Shown here: piece by piece, positions 9,279 to 18,280 of the stretch | Layout of the letters: each line of letters starts with the position of its first letter | Numbering within the stretch: the stretch's first letter is position 1 | Origin: a virus | Virus record (IMG/VR): IMGVR_UViG_3300020438_000081 | Span: 1-42,552 of that record | Strand: one strand, 5' to 3' | Length of the DNA: 42,552 nucleotides | Program-made: the position numbers and the translations under genes | The notes under the pieces: model-generated | What the model saw: the letters and a program-made list of their open reading frames with translations, nothing else | Told to the model about the DNA's origin: nothing | The model's database searches: none

Positions 9279-10436
9279 CTAAAGATTGCTTAGTTGAGCA
9301 TCCGCTTCATCAAGCGAAGCTTGGGCTAAATCCCGCGCTTGTTGCGTGGAGCCGGGATCGGCCAAGACCGCTTCGGCCCTTTTCTTTGTCGCTCGAAGTT
9401 CTTTAACGTTTTCGGTCAGAGCCTTCCACTCGGCCACTTTGTCCAAATCCGGGTCGCCAAGATCATCCTGGAACATTTGGCCGGCCAAATATTCAACGCG
9501 ATCCACATCGCCGGCTAACATTTCTCTACGCAGATTTTCCCATTTGTTGTTGTCCGTACTCAGAGACTGACGCGGACCCGTCGGCGCACTACCGCCATAG
9601 GACTGCGCAGTTCTAAAGCTTCCGCCCAAGCTAATACTTCCATCGGGATTGGTGACGTAAGATTGGACGCCCAAACTTCCTTTGTCGTCGTCCGTTCCGA
9701 ATTTGCGGTCTGGCCCTGGGTCTTCCGCGATATTTCTGGTGCCCAGGGTAGCCTGGCCCGCGTTCAATCCTTTTTGGCCACCAAAAGCCTCGATCATTTC
9801 TTCAGTAACCGTAAAACCCTTGGTCGAACCCGTGTCTTTCTCAAAACGCTCGGCCAAAAGTTCCAAAGTGTTCAAAGGCGAATACCCCGGATCGCCAACG
9901 TCTTTTCCTTTATTCGCCTTGGTTTTTCTTTCCAAGCTTTCCAATACGGCCAAGCCCAAAGATTTATCGGTGTCGTCTTGGCGTTTTCGCTCCCGCTCCG
10001 ACTCTTGATACTTCAAGCGCAAACCCGCGTCCGCGGTGATCGCTCGAGACCTGGCGGACCTCTTGGCTTCGGCGCTTGCATCCAGTTGCGCTTTCGCCGT
10101 TTGCTCGGCTCGCAAATCCTGTTTTTCTCCGAGCTTCCTCGCGGAAACGTCGCGATCGTAGACCGCTTTCTTCATCGTGCCTTCAACGTAGCCCGCCAAC
10201 TGATCTTTGTCCCAGGCCAGAACTTGTCCCGGCGGGGCCCCGAATGCCTCGGCCATCTTCATTAACCGCTTCGTCTCTCCCGCTAGGGCCTTGTCTTTCT
10301 CCTTCTCGGCCTTGTCCTTTTCGTTCATCTCCTGGATGACGGCCATGGCCTGGTCCTTTCGGGCTTGCGGCGCCATCCTGGCGTCCATTGTCGATACGGG
10401 GTTGAACCCTGCTCCCTGGAAAGTTCGTATGCTCAT
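9279..10436 (-). CDS. Coiled-coil internal virion protein (putative)
   Basis: This 385-residue protein is rich in Lys, Glu, Arg and Ala. Long heptad-compatible helical stretches cover about residues 20-175 and 330-385, and a Gly/Ser/Asp-rich middle lies near 235-300. The middle contains GPDRKFGTDDD (about 241-251), which fits the Asp-rich G-x-D-x3-G-T-x-D-D pattern often taken as calcium-binding; the next upstream gene has a related motif. The start ATG 10436 overlaps the stop of the upstream gene (ATGA), implying translational coupling. The stop is followed two bases later by the candidate GTG of the giant gene. Position between two large virion-type genes suggests an ejected or internal head protein. 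No enzymatic motif is seen. Confidence 0.7.
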   Translation of the reverse strand: MSIRTFQGAGFNPVSTMDARMAPQARKDQAMAVIQEMNEKDKAEKEKDKALAGETKRLMKMAEAFGAPPGQVLAWDKDQLAGYVEGTMKKAVYDRDVSARKLGEKQDLRAEQTAKAQLDASAEAKRSARSRAITADAGLRLKYQESERERKRQDDTDKSLGLAVLESLERKTKANKGKDVGDPGYSPLNTLELLAERFEKDTGSTKGFTVTEEMIEAFGGQKGLNAGQATLGTRNIAEDPGPDRKFGTDDDKGSLGVQSYVTNPDGSISLGGSFRTAQSYGGSAPTGPRQSLSTDNNKWENLRREMLAGDVDRVEYLAGQMFQDDLGDPDLDKVAEWKALTENVKELRATKKRAEAVLADPGSTQQARDLAQASLDEADAQLSNL

Positions 10437-12187
10437 GTTGCTTGCGCGTAGATTTTTGCGGTATCAATAATTTTATCGGTCGTAGATTGTTGGTTGCTCC
10501 ACGCTTCGACCGCCGTTCGATATTCCTGGGCTCCTCCCGCGGCCGCATAAGCCGAGGTCGGATCGTACATGGCGGCACTCTGGCCCTGGCCCGAAGTTGA
10601 ATACGCCTGGCGTCCCGTTCCCGCGTCCACTCCGATCGCCTTCAATGGGTCCATAGTGTTCGCGTTTATAATGTTTGATAACGCCGGGGCGTAACTCTGT
10701 TGAATCTGGGCGAATTGGCCCGCGGCTTGTTGCCGTTGCGCCAGGCGAGCGTCGGATCGGCCGAGCACTTCGTCGATGGACCTGGCGGCACCACCTTGCG
10801 AAGCGTTCATTTGCCGTTGCATTCCCGGCGCCATCCGCTTCAAGGCGCCCTGGCCCACTCGATGGTATTCCGAGTCGGTCAAGGTGCGGCCCTTGTTGAG
10901 CTCGTCCAGGACGCTACCCTCGAGGGCATTCATCACGGGGCCCGTGGCCGCGTTCCTAGCATAGTCAACTGCTTCCTGTTGTTCGTAGGTTCTAAAGTCG
11001 TTGGGATCGTAGCCATAGCCACCCGCATCCTCTGGCAAATAAAACTTGGCGGCTTCGTCCAAAGAGTTGACCAGGCTTTTCCTCTCGAGTTCGCTGAACT
11101 CTTCGCCCGCCCGATCAATTTGACCGACTGCCGATAGTTCTCGGCCGAGCCAAGCGTTGGCCTCGTCGCCGGGCTCGCCCTTTCGATAATTATCCAGGAG
11201 CCAATCACCTCGATCCATGTCGTCCGCGGTGCCTGGTGTGCCGTCGGCGCCCCAGGTGGATTTGTCGGCCGTGTAGCGATCCAAAAAAGTAGATCCGAAT
11301 TCTTCATTCCCGAACGCGGCGTCGCCCAAGGGCCCGAACTGCTCTTCGTATTTCGTCCGTTGATTGATGTCGGAATAGCCGGGCGTGTCTTGCATCTCGG
11401 CTTCCATCACCGTTCGCCGCGTTTCCTTGTTCGTGATCGCCCGGGCCGCTTTTGATATTTGCTCGTCCATGTCGTAGGTCGGCGGCTCCTCATCGTCTCC
11501 CCACCATCCCCACAAGTCGCCAATGTAAGCGCCCGCGGCCAAGCCCGTCAGTACGTTCTTCGCCTTGTCCCAGGTCCACCACTCCGGGTCCATGAAATTC
11601 TTGTCCATCTGGGCTTTCAAGCCCTCAAGCTTCTTTTGCTCGTTGACCTTTTGGTCGGATTCTTGAGCCCATTGTAGCCATACTTGATTGGCTTCCGCGT
11701 AACCAGGATCGCCTGGAGCCAAGGAATTGCGGTATTCAAACGCTTCCACCGTTTTCTTTAGAGTTTCCTGGGTGTCGTAACCCTGCGACAACTGATAGTC
11801 CGCCAGTTCCTTCTTCGCCATTTCCGCCTGGCGAGTCTTCAAACTTTCCTCGGCCGAGGCAATTGCCTCTTCGCGAGTGAGGTTATAGTCGTCCCTCATG
11901 TAGCTTTTCACTACCTGGTCGAGAATGTGGTCGCCGGTGGTGGCAAAGGCTTTATCGCTATCGCTCGCCGCTTTCTCCTCTTCGGACAAAGCATCGTATT
12001 CCTCGGACGCTTGTTTTCTAGCGAGAAGAAAAGCGTCAACTTCCGGGTCCTCTCCTTTCGGCGGCAACAGAGTCGGTCGCGCCGTCGCCGCCGGTGGTGC
12101 CGGCGGTGGTGCCGGCGGTGGTGCCGTTCCGCTTCCTGATGGTGGTCCCGATCGTCTTTGTCTCTGTCCATTAACGTAAGTTGCCAT
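10433..12187 (-). CDS. Internal virion / ejection protein (putative)
   Basis: This is a 584-residue protein. Residues 14-44 form a Pro/Ala-rich low-complexity linker, followed by a long charged helical region (about 48-200). Near 206-230 there is a Trp-rich hydrophobic patch around WWTWDK and GDLWGWWGDD. A motif GADGTPGTADD (about 313-323) resembles that of the downstream gene and may bind calcium. The C-terminal 150 residues are Gln/Ala-rich. The start ATG 12187 has AGGAT about seven bases upstream. Size, composition and place (tail genes, then this gene, then the giant gene) match internal proteins of podoviruses that leave the capsid with the DNA. No family was firmly recognised. Confidence 0.7.
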   Translation of the reverse strand: MATYVNGQRQRRSGPPSGSGTAPPPAPPPAPPAATARPTLLPPKGEDPEVDAFLLARKQASEEYDALSEEEKAASDSDKAFATTGDHILDQVVKSYMRDDYNLTREEAIASAEESLKTRQAEMAKKELADYQLSQGYDTQETLKKTVEAFEYRNSLAPGDPGYAEANQVWLQWAQESDQKVNEQKKLEGLKAQMDKNFMDPEWWTWDKAKNVLTGLAAGAYIGDLWGWWGDDEEPPTYDMDEQISKAARAITNKETRRTVMEAEMQDTPGYSDINQRTKYEEQFGPLGDAAFGNEEFGSTFLDRYTADKSTWGADGTPGTADDMDRGDWLLDNYRKGEPGDEANAWLGRELSAVGQIDRAGEEFSELERKSLVNSLDEAAKFYLPEDAGGYGYDPNDFRTYEQQEAVDYARNAATGPVMNALEGSVLDELNKGRTLTDSEYHRVGQGALKRMAPGMQRQMNASQGGAARSIDEVLGRSDARLAQRQQAAGQFAQIQQSYAPALSNIINANTMDPLKAIGVDAGTGRQAYSTSGQGQSAAMYDPTSAYAAAGGAQEYRTAVEAWSNQQSTTDKIIDTAKIYAQAT

Positions 12188-12205
12188 AATTTTTATCCTT
12201 TAAAT

Positions 12206-14068
12206 TTAGTTTACCGGCTCAAGGGCTCCCCATGTCACTACGCCTTTCGGAAGCGACGGCGTCGGAAGTTCCAGTTCTCTCATCAAGATATCTTGACCAG
12301 AAAAACGAGGCATTGAGCTAGATATTTCAGCCGCCATTCCAAAATCGCGGCCTTTCTGCTCAATCATGTCCGCATCGACTTTGTTTGTCATTTCTTGGTA
12401 GAAAGCCGAAACCACTCGAGACCATTTATGCACGTTCAAAACGTGAGTGTATTGGATTTCACCAGAGTATCCATCGTAGTTTGGGCCTCGCAACTGAGCG
12501 CTAGGCTTATCGAAATTCATTCCCGCTCGCACGTGAGGATTCTGCAAAGGGTTCCCACCGTAAAGGTTGTGCATATAATTTTCAAAACCGGCCCTTCCTA
12601 ATTTGCTTCGCTTCGAGTCGAGCCAATTCCAAAATGCCGGCATTCTTTGGACCGGCGTCCATTTTCCATCAGCCTCTTGCAAATGCAATGTTTGAACTTT
12701 AGAATATTCCGCTGAATGGCTTTTCATTTTTACGGGACTCATCGAAAACCACTCTGGAGAATCGGGCTCGAAACCAAGAATTTCAATAGCGTTATGAATT
12801 CTATCCATGCCCGTTCGCGACATAACTTCTTTACCTTCCAAACCACTTTCAATTCCGCGGTCATAAATAACTTCTGAGGATATTCCCTCGTTCATCATTT
12901 CTTGAAACTCGTCGGGCGTTGCATCGCGGTCCCAGGCATTTTCCACCCATTCGACGTTGGATATTTCCCCATTACCATAAGCCTCGAATCGCCTCTCGGA
13001 AGTGTAAAGCGGATCAAAATTGTCTGCAATAGTTTCTGGCGAGACGCCATGCTTTTCAGCGAAATCGATTGCGTCGCTAACGTCGCCGCCCGCGTCGACG
13101 TAAAGCTTCGCCACGTCATCGGGATAATAGACATCGGACCCACCTGGCGAATCGTCTGACCAAACTTCGTCGGCTAATGGATTTGTCGAGCGGTTAGGCG
13201 GATTCCTGTTCGACCAAATAGTTTGCATCTCCCAAAGCTTATCCATTGATCCGCCGCCCGGCTCGCCATCAATTCCTTGGCGTAAGAAATCGCGGGACCA
13301 TTCCTTTTCGGCCATGCCGTGCTTTTCGATCTTGTACTCGGCGGGAGTTATACCGCCGGGTAAATACCCGCGCACCGCTCGATCGAGACCAACGTAACCT
13401 TTGTACGCGAGCCCTTCCTTGGCGTCATGCAAACCAGGCGCCAGACCCATAAGTAAATACTTGTCCACCGCCGTCAAAGCGTCGGTCGTTCCATCGTAAA
13501 TCGCGCGGCCCGTCTCGGTATCCATAACCTTCCCGATCGTCGCATCCCAGGCCGCCTTCGACTTTTCCCTCAAAGCCTGGCCGAAGTCAGTCTCGTCTAG
13601 TTTCGCCGCCACCCAATCCTTGCCCTTCTCCAGGTCTTTTAGAATCGGTATCTGGCCGTAAGGATTCTCTTCGTCTTCGGTCAGAGAGTTCAGCCAGGTC
13701 GATACCCCTAAAACGGGATTTGTCCAGGACAGAGCGTCGGCCGCGGTCTGGGTCATGTTCTCCAGGCTCGCGACCCTACTCGCGGCGGCACCACCCGTGT
13801 CTGGGTTGAGCAATTCACTTGCCTGTTCATACCGGCTGAAAGCATTTACGGCGGGCGAAATCTTGTTGTAGGCGTCGTAGGCATTTACGTACGACGATCT
13901 TAGGGACTGTTGCCGGGGATTGTTCGCCAGGATCGGATTGGCCACGTGCATGGCGGTGCTCCCCAAACCCAAAAGCGTTTCCCAATTTTTCGTCGCATCG
14001 GTCCGAGTCGTTCCTCGTGCGGCGGCATTCTGCACAAAAGCCTGGGGATCGAATTCAAAATTAGCCAT
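12206..14068 (-). CDS. Internal virion protein (putative), 620 residues
   Basis: The N-terminal half (about 1-260) is Ala-rich and helical with hydrophobic stretches such as LLGLGSTAMHVANPILANN. The C-terminal half is Trp/Asn/Asp-rich and looks globular. Near the C-terminus is SSSMPRFSG, faintly like the FSK linkers of the giant protein. The start ATG 14068 directly follows the TAA of the small membrane gene (14071-14069), with no convincing Shine-Dalgarno. It lies between the tail-fibre/membrane genes and the two other internal-protein candidates, so a virion role is likely. I do not recognise a family, and the function is inferred from order alone. Confidence 0.65.
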   Translation of the reverse strand: MANFEFDPQAFVQNAAARGTTRTDATKNWETLLGLGSTAMHVANPILANNPRQQSLRSSYVNAYDAYNKISPAVNAFSRYEQASELLNPDTGGAAASRVASLENMTQTAADALSWTNPVLGVSTWLNSLTEDEENPYGQIPILKDLEKGKDWVAAKLDETDFGQALREKSKAAWDATIGKVMDTETGRAIYDGTTDALTAVDKYLLMGLAPGLHDAKEGLAYKGYVGLDRAVRGYLPGGITPAEYKIEKHGMAEKEWSRDFLRQGIDGEPGGGSMDKLWEMQTIWSNRNPPNRSTNPLADEVWSDDSPGGSDVYYPDDVAKLYVDAGGDVSDAIDFAEKHGVSPETIADNFDPLYTSERRFEAYGNGEISNVEWVENAWDRDATPDEFQEMMNEGISSEVIYDRGIESGLEGKEVMSRTGMDRIHNAIEILGFEPDSPEWFSMSPVKMKSHSAEYSKVQTLHLQEADGKWTPVQRMPAFWNWLDSKRSKLGRAGFENYMHNLYGGNPLQNPHVRAGMNFDKPSAQLRGPNYDGYSGEIQYTHVLNVHKWSRVVSAFYQEMTNKVDADMIEQKGRDFGMAAEISSSMPRFSGQDILMRELELPTPSLPKGVVTWGALEPVN

Positions 14069-14284
14069 TTATTTTCGCTCGGCCAGATGTTCGACTTTGG
14101 TCTCGAGCTTATCATAATTCCGAAACAACGAAATAATTCTTTCATTCATGGCCGCCTGGTCGGCCAAGCCTTCAGTCAACAGTTTGCCGTTCGACTCGAG
14201 CCGAGAGAAAATCATTTTAAGGAAAAACCCACCCAGGCCAAAAAGGCCCAGGACGATCATCTCAAAGAATTCCCAATGCATCAT
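14069..14284 (-). CDS. Small membrane-anchored coiled-coil protein (holin- or spanin-like)
   Basis: This 71-residue protein begins MMHWEFFEMIVLGLFGLGGF. One hydrophobic segment (about residues 6-25) spans a membrane, and the rest is a charged, heptad-like helix ending EHLAERK. ATG 14284 or ATG 14281 could start it; both come just after the tail-fibre stop at 14292. An upstream in-frame extension exists but would run back into the fibre gene. One membrane segment plus a soluble coiled coil fits a small holin or an inner-membrane spanin. It could also be a virion membrane anchor. Function is not certain. Confidence 0.6.
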   Translation of the reverse strand: MMHWEFFEMIVLGLFGLGGFFLKMIFSRLESNGKLLTEGLADQAAMNERIISLFRNYDKLETKVEHLAERK

Positions 14285-14291
14285 CTGGATT

Positions 14292-15383
14292 TTAGGATGT
14301 TGCGATCGCCGTTCCGAGCGCGATCCGTTTCCAGGCCCCACTACTATCTCGGACCGCCAGGCAATCCGCTCCCGCGTTGCCATCGGTGCAATACGCAATC
14401 GAGCCCTCGGGCGGGGAACTCAATGCGTTCAGCGCGGCCGTACTTACAGGCAGTAATTTCACATGACCACCCTGGTAGAAAATCGACTTGCCGATTGTGA
14501 CCGCCGAGGTAGCCGCATCAGTCTGAATAATGCTGACCACTCCATTTCCGTTGACTCGAAAATCCGTGTCAAGCCCGGTGTCGTTCACCACGATCAGCGC
14601 GTTCGACGCCTTGAAAAAAGCCTGGGCCAGAGGGTTGTTGTCGTAGAGCTCGATCCCGTCCTGGGCGAATAGCTTGATTTTTTCATCCACCCCGACGCCA
14701 CCGCCACTTTTCTGAACGACAAATCCGCCGGTCTTCTCGGGCAACATCGACCAGATATGGTCATGGGCGTCGTTTTCAGAAGACCAGGACGCGCCATGGG
14801 CGTGAACAGTAAGGCCCGCAGATTCGTCTGCTTTCGACGGGGATGCCACGATTGGCCCCATGGAATTAAGGGTTATGTTGTTCGTGCCCGAAATCGGAAC
14901 CACCGAAACCGACGCCGAGGCTTGAGAATAAATCATCGCTCCGGGATTGTCGGACGAGTCGTAGTACCTTGTTCCGGTTCCATCCGTTTGGACGGTCCAC
15001 CCCGTAGATTCGACGTAATAATCGGCCCCGACCTTAAACATGCCGGAAGTCAATTTAAAATCCCCGGAGCCCGACCGCCCTAGCTCGAAATCATTTCCAT
15101 TCAATGTCGTGGTCCAGGGAGCCGGAACGCCACCGAGAGAACCCACGGTCGATTTATGGAGCGTGTTGGCCGAGGCGTCGTGCAGAAGCACAAGGTCGGT
15201 CAAGGCGGGAGCCCCCTTCGACGTGTTGCCCGTAATCACGCCGCTCGAAGCGTTCGCTGAAAGCGCGGCCGACCCAATTCCACCCGCCGTGAAAGTCGCG
15301 TTGTCAACGAGGTTGTTTAAATTAGTATGCGTTACCGTATCGCCGCTCGCGAAAGTAACTCCCTTAGTAAGATATGTGCCCAT
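14292..15383 (-). CDS. Tail fibre / appendage protein
   Basis: This is a 363-residue protein from ATG 15383, just after the tail-nozzle stop. An in-frame extension to 15452 overlaps the previous gene and is rejected. The sequence is Gly/Ser/Thr/Asn-rich and repetitive, as in beta-structured fibres. It begins MGTYLTKGVTFASGDTVTHT, a pattern common at the start of short tail-fibre genes. The C-terminus, from about residue 327, reads PPEGSIAYCTDGNAG and LAVRDSSGAWKRIAL, a module I know from the ends of many phage fibre-like proteins. It lies directly downstream of the nozzle gene, so attachment to the tail tip is likely. Its receptor is unknown. Confidence 0.75.
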   Translation of the reverse strand: MGTYLTKGVTFASGDTVTHTNLNNLVDNATFTAGGIGSAALSANASSGVITGNTSKGAPALTDLVLLHDASANTLHKSTVGSLGGVPAPWTTTLNGNDFELGRSGSGDFKLTSGMFKVGADYYVESTGWTVQTDGTGTRYYDSSDNPGAMIYSQASASVSVVPISGTNNITLNSMGPIVASPSKADESAGLTVHAHGASWSSENDAHDHIWSMLPEKTGGFVVQKSGGGVGVDEKIKLFAQDGIELYDNNPLAQAFFKASNALIVVNDTGLDTDFRVNGNGVVSIIQTDAATSAVTIGKSIFYQGGHVKLLPVSTAALNALSSPPEGSIAYCTDGNAGADCLAVRDSSGAWKRIALGTAIATS

Positions 15384-15385
15384 GG

Positions 15386-17461
15386 TTATTTGTAGTTTTG
15401 AAGGCCGCGGCCCGCGATCGATCCTTCCACTCGGACCTCGCGAAGCTCCCATCGGCCGCCGCTTTGGTTGTCAATTTTTAACTGAATGCTTTGGCCCCGC
15501 CCGCGTACCGGAATTCGTTTCAATTCCTCGGCCGCGGTCGTGCCTGTTAAAGTTTTAGTGGGGAGAGTCTTGGCAGGGCTTACGGTTGATGGTGTGACCA
15601 GAATCGATGAGGCCGCCGAATCGAGAGTGTTGTACAAAACTCCGGTGCGAAGCCATCGCTTCTGATTCAAGTCGTCGAAATCATATGCCCTGGTCGTTGC
15701 CGAGGCGGCCACGTTTGCGGTGGAAGGCGAGCCACCTGTTCCGTATTGATCGGCGCCCGCTACGGAATCAACCAGGTAACGAGTTCCCTCGTAATCTATA
15801 ATGAAAAGACGTTGTCGGCCGCCATAGGCCAGGAGCAAGAATTCCTTCACGCCGATCGGCAAGGAATCGACCGACTCCCACGCTTGCAAAATTGAATTGT
15901 AGAGCAAAATCTTTTTTGCCTGGCCGCCCGATCCCGTTTCGGGAATAGCCAACCAATAGCGATTGTCGTACCAGACGCCGCGGGCGGCGCCTACGTTTGC
16001 CCAATCGATCCCATCGATCTTGTCTTGTATGTCTTCAGAAAGAGGCTTGTCGGTAATTGACAAATGCGCCGCCGAAGTGCCGATCTTCGCACCGCCCTTG
16101 ACGCCCACGTCAATTGCGTAAACTCCCGAATCGGATAAGAAGAAAACCAGGCCGCCCGCGCCCGCGATCGTCTTTCTCTCCACGCAACCCATTTGCCTGG
16201 TAATCTCGGTAGGCTCGGTGGCGATCGCCGTGAGGTTGGGCGCCAGGTGAATCGAATTTCTCTTAAAGACGATCATGTCGTCATCTTGAAAAGGGAAGAG
16301 TCCGACGATATAATCGCTCGTTCCTTCATTAAAAGAAAGCATTTCGGCCGTCGTCTCGGATAAGTCTTCGCCTATGAATTCCGTGGACATCAATGCCGAA
16401 AAGATCACGTTGTTGTTGTCCGCTCGCAGGGCCATCCGGTTTCCCGCCATCACCGCGAAGTCGGCGGCGGTCAATGTTTCCGACTCGGACCAACAGAGCG
16501 GCCGAGGCGACGTGCTCTGGTTCTCGTTCGACGCGGGACTCGGAACTGTTTTCAATGTCACCGAGAAACCATCGACGCGATGCACCTCCCAGGTGCCGTC
16601 CGCGGAGGTGGTCCCCGTAATCTTTATCAATTCCCCTTCCTCGAAGCCGTGACCCGTCGGGCCCGAAGTGACCGCGCCTGTGGCAGAGTCGAAAGTGAAA
16701 GTCGCGGATCGCTCTTCGATAGGAGCGAGGTCCAAGGTGGCAAACAAAACGAATGGCAACTGCGTGGACGAATATTCGATCCGAAGCCAGTAAGTCGCAT
16801 TCGGCGGCGCTTCGCCCGTCGATCCCGCAATCGCCCGGTAGAAACGCCCGGAGTGTTCGACCAGGGCGTTGATAGAATACGTGGTCCCGCCCGACCAGGC
16901 GATCGGGGCCAAGCGAGGCCCATGCACCTGGAGAATGCAACACGCTTTCGGCATTTTTAAAAGGCCGCCATCAGTCGGACTAACGATTTCTTGCCCGTCG
17001 TAACGAAGCGGATACTTGCCGAGGGTAAACGGAATGGTAGCCGGAGTAGAAGCCCCGCGACCTCGAAACAGAAATAACGAACCGAACGCCTGGAGAAACT
17101 CGGCCGCTCCAGTAGTTTGCCCACTTTGGTAGGGCACCGTGGTTGTTGTCCCGGCGCCCGGATCGTAAAGGTACGCTTCCGACGCGATCGCAATGGCGAT
17201 CTCATCGGCGGGAGTAGCGTCGTAAGAGTTCGCGTATCGACCGGCGCCGAGGACGGCTTTGCCGCTCCCCCAATATGCTTTCCTTTCGAGACCTCGCCGC
17301 ACTCGGACCTTATTCTCATCCTGGCGAACGTTCGCCGCCTCCGCCAGATAACCTTCTTCGAGGGCCCCCGCATCCGGGTAGCTCTTCAGTCCGCGAAAAG
17401 ACCGATCGCCATCAAGCTTCGGTTGGTCGTCTAACTGAAAATACTGACGGCGGCTAATCAT
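15386..17461 (-). CDS. Tail nozzle / stabilization protein (P22 gp10 or T7 gp12-like role)
   Basis: This is a 691-residue, beta-rich protein. The N-terminal part reads GLKSYPDAGALEEGYLAEAANVR and RVRRGLERK, the usual entry of podovirus tail-nozzle proteins, in which a list of conserved Gly/Arg positions precedes a beta-propeller. Inserted near residues 188-225 is a small module IAWSGGTTYSINALVEHSGRFY ending ATYW, which resembles carbohydrate-binding CBM5/12 modules also seen twice in the connector protein at 19996-20835. The C-terminal 100 residues are Thr/Ser-rich. ATG 17461 starts two bases after the stop of the 44-residue membrane gene. The assignment rests on size, N-terminal pattern and gene order. 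A hub or stopper role is the alternative. Confidence 0.7.
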   Translation of the reverse strand: MISRRQYFQLDDQPKLDGDRSFRGLKSYPDAGALEEGYLAEAANVRQDENKVRVRRGLERKAYWGSGKAVLGAGRYANSYDATPADEIAIAIASEAYLYDPGAGTTTTVPYQSGQTTGAAEFLQAFGSLFLFRGRGASTPATIPFTLGKYPLRYDGQEIVSPTDGGLLKMPKACCILQVHGPRLAPIAWSGGTTYSINALVEHSGRFYRAIAGSTGEAPPNATYWLRIEYSSTQLPFVLFATLDLAPIEERSATFTFDSATGAVTSGPTGHGFEEGELIKITGTTSADGTWEVHRVDGFSVTLKTVPSPASNENQSTSPRPLCWSESETLTAADFAVMAGNRMALRADNNNVIFSALMSTEFIGEDLSETTAEMLSFNEGTSDYIVGLFPFQDDDMIVFKRNSIHLAPNLTAIATEPTEITRQMGCVERKTIAGAGGLVFFLSDSGVYAIDVGVKGGAKIGTSAAHLSITDKPLSEDIQDKIDGIDWANVGAARGVWYDNRYWLAIPETGSGGQAKKILLYNSILQAWESVDSLPIGVKEFLLLAYGGRQRLFIIDYEGTRYLVDSVAGADQYGTGGSPSTANVAASATTRAYDFDDLNQKRWLRTGVLYNTLDSAASSILVTPSTVSPAKTLPTKTLTGTTAAEELKRIPVRGRGQSIQLKIDNQSGGRWELREVRVEGSIAGRGLQNYK

Positions 17462-17462
17462 C

Positions 17463-17597
17463 TTAAAATCGCCAGGCGCATCCGCCTAAAAGCTCGAGAA
17501 TAAATAAAATAATCGCTATTCCCGCCAACATAGCAAGGGCCTTGCCGGTGCGACCAAGGGCTAAGTAAAATTCTTTCAGATGTTTAAGATTTTTCAT
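17463..17597 (-). CDS. Very small single-span membrane protein
   Basis: This 44-residue ORF overlaps the lipoprotein gene's stop by ATGA (ATG 17597-17595) and ends two bases before the nozzle start. Residues 1-18 are basic and amphipathic, 20-37 form a hydrophobic segment (LAMLAGIAIILFILELL), and the end is GGCAWRF. The LGGC sequence looks like a lipobox, but cleavage there would leave only five residues, so a plain membrane peptide is more likely. Tight packing on both sides argues that it is a real gene. Together with the upstream lipoprotein it may belong to a lysis or superinfection-exclusion module, which is inference. Confidence 0.6.
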   Translation of the reverse strand: MKNLKHLKEFYLALGRTGKALAMLAGIAIILFILELLGGCAWRF

Positions 17598-18049
17598 TTA
17601 TCTTTTCCCGTTGTCGGGCGTTTCGGGAATGGGGCCCTAGTCAGTTTTTGATCAGTTTCAACTCGATGGGCATCCATACATTTTTTAGTCCAAAGAAATG
17701 GCAATGCCAGGTAGCAAAGCAAAAGGGTGCCCGCCACGTAGAGAATCTTTTTTACCGAGCCTACAAAACTAGTAAATGAATCTTGTTGCTCGGCTAAACC
17801 ATGCTTGATCCGTTCTTTTACTATTGCATCGACGTCGCCGGAAGTAATCGCGGCCGCGAGCTCTTTATTTTCCTGGGACAACTGATAAAGCTTACCGGCC
17901 GTGTAACCCGCTCCCGCGGAAGCCCCTGCTACTATTGGGCCGCCTACCGATCCCGCCGCCCCACCTGCTACGGCACCACCTACTGGAGCCAATTTAGCCC
18001 AAGAACATCCCGTAAAAACAATAAGCATGAATATTGCGAGCAGTCTCAT
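17594..18049 (-). CDS. Lipoprotein with a second membrane segment
   Basis: This 151-residue protein starts with a signal peptide and lipobox-like end, MRLLAIFMLIVFTGC, so Cys15 would be lipidated. It is followed by a Gly/Ala-rich GxxxG segment (about 23-52), a charged helix (about 55-95) and a second hydrophobic span (about 102-121: ILYVAGTLLLCYLALPFLW). The tail is basic. The start ATG 18049 overlaps the upstream stop as ATGA. Spanins, superinfection-exclusion lipoproteins and virion membrane-interacting proteins could all look like this. Its place between surface-protein and tail genes does not decide the matter. Confidence 0.65.
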   Translation of the reverse strand: MRLLAIFMLIVFTGCSWAKLAPVGGAVAGGAAGSVGGPIVAGASAGAGYTAGKLYQLSQENKELAAAITSGDVDAIVKERIKHGLAEQQDSFTSFVGSVKKILYVAGTLLLCYLALPFLWTKKCMDAHRVETDQKLTRAPFPKRPTTGKDK

Positions 18050-18276
18050 TCAGGTGGAGGGTTGCTCCATGCGTTAGTTTCCAGAATCGCTAGGATTTCG
18101 GAATGAGTGTAGGTCGTCTTCCCGTAGAGAAATCGAGGTTTAGCTCCTTCGTACTTCACGAAAGTTTGAGTTTCCGCTAGGTTGTAGCGAAGCGTAGATT
18201 CTGAAGTTTCCTCAACTTCCGAGAATACTATATCTCCCACTTCGTCTGCGTCTAGAATCACGTAAGTTCTGCTCAT
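18046..18276 (-). CDS. Hypothetical small late protein
   Basis: This is a 76-residue protein beginning MSRTYVILDADEVGDIVFSEV. ATG 18276 is preferred over the in-frame extension to 18315 because the LamG gene stops at 18281-18283 and the extension would overlap it. The sequence is acidic and contains FLYGKTTYTHSEILAIL near residues 46-62. There are no membrane segments. Its stop overlaps the lipoprotein start. It may be a small tail accessory or a chaperone for the upstream surface protein, as small genes after receptor-binding genes often are. No family was recognised. Confidence 0.6.
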   Translation of the reverse strand: MSRTYVILDADEVGDIVFSEVEETSESTLRYNLAETQTFVKYEGAKPRFLYGKTTYTHSEILAILETNAWSNPPPE

Positions 18277-18280
18277 AATG

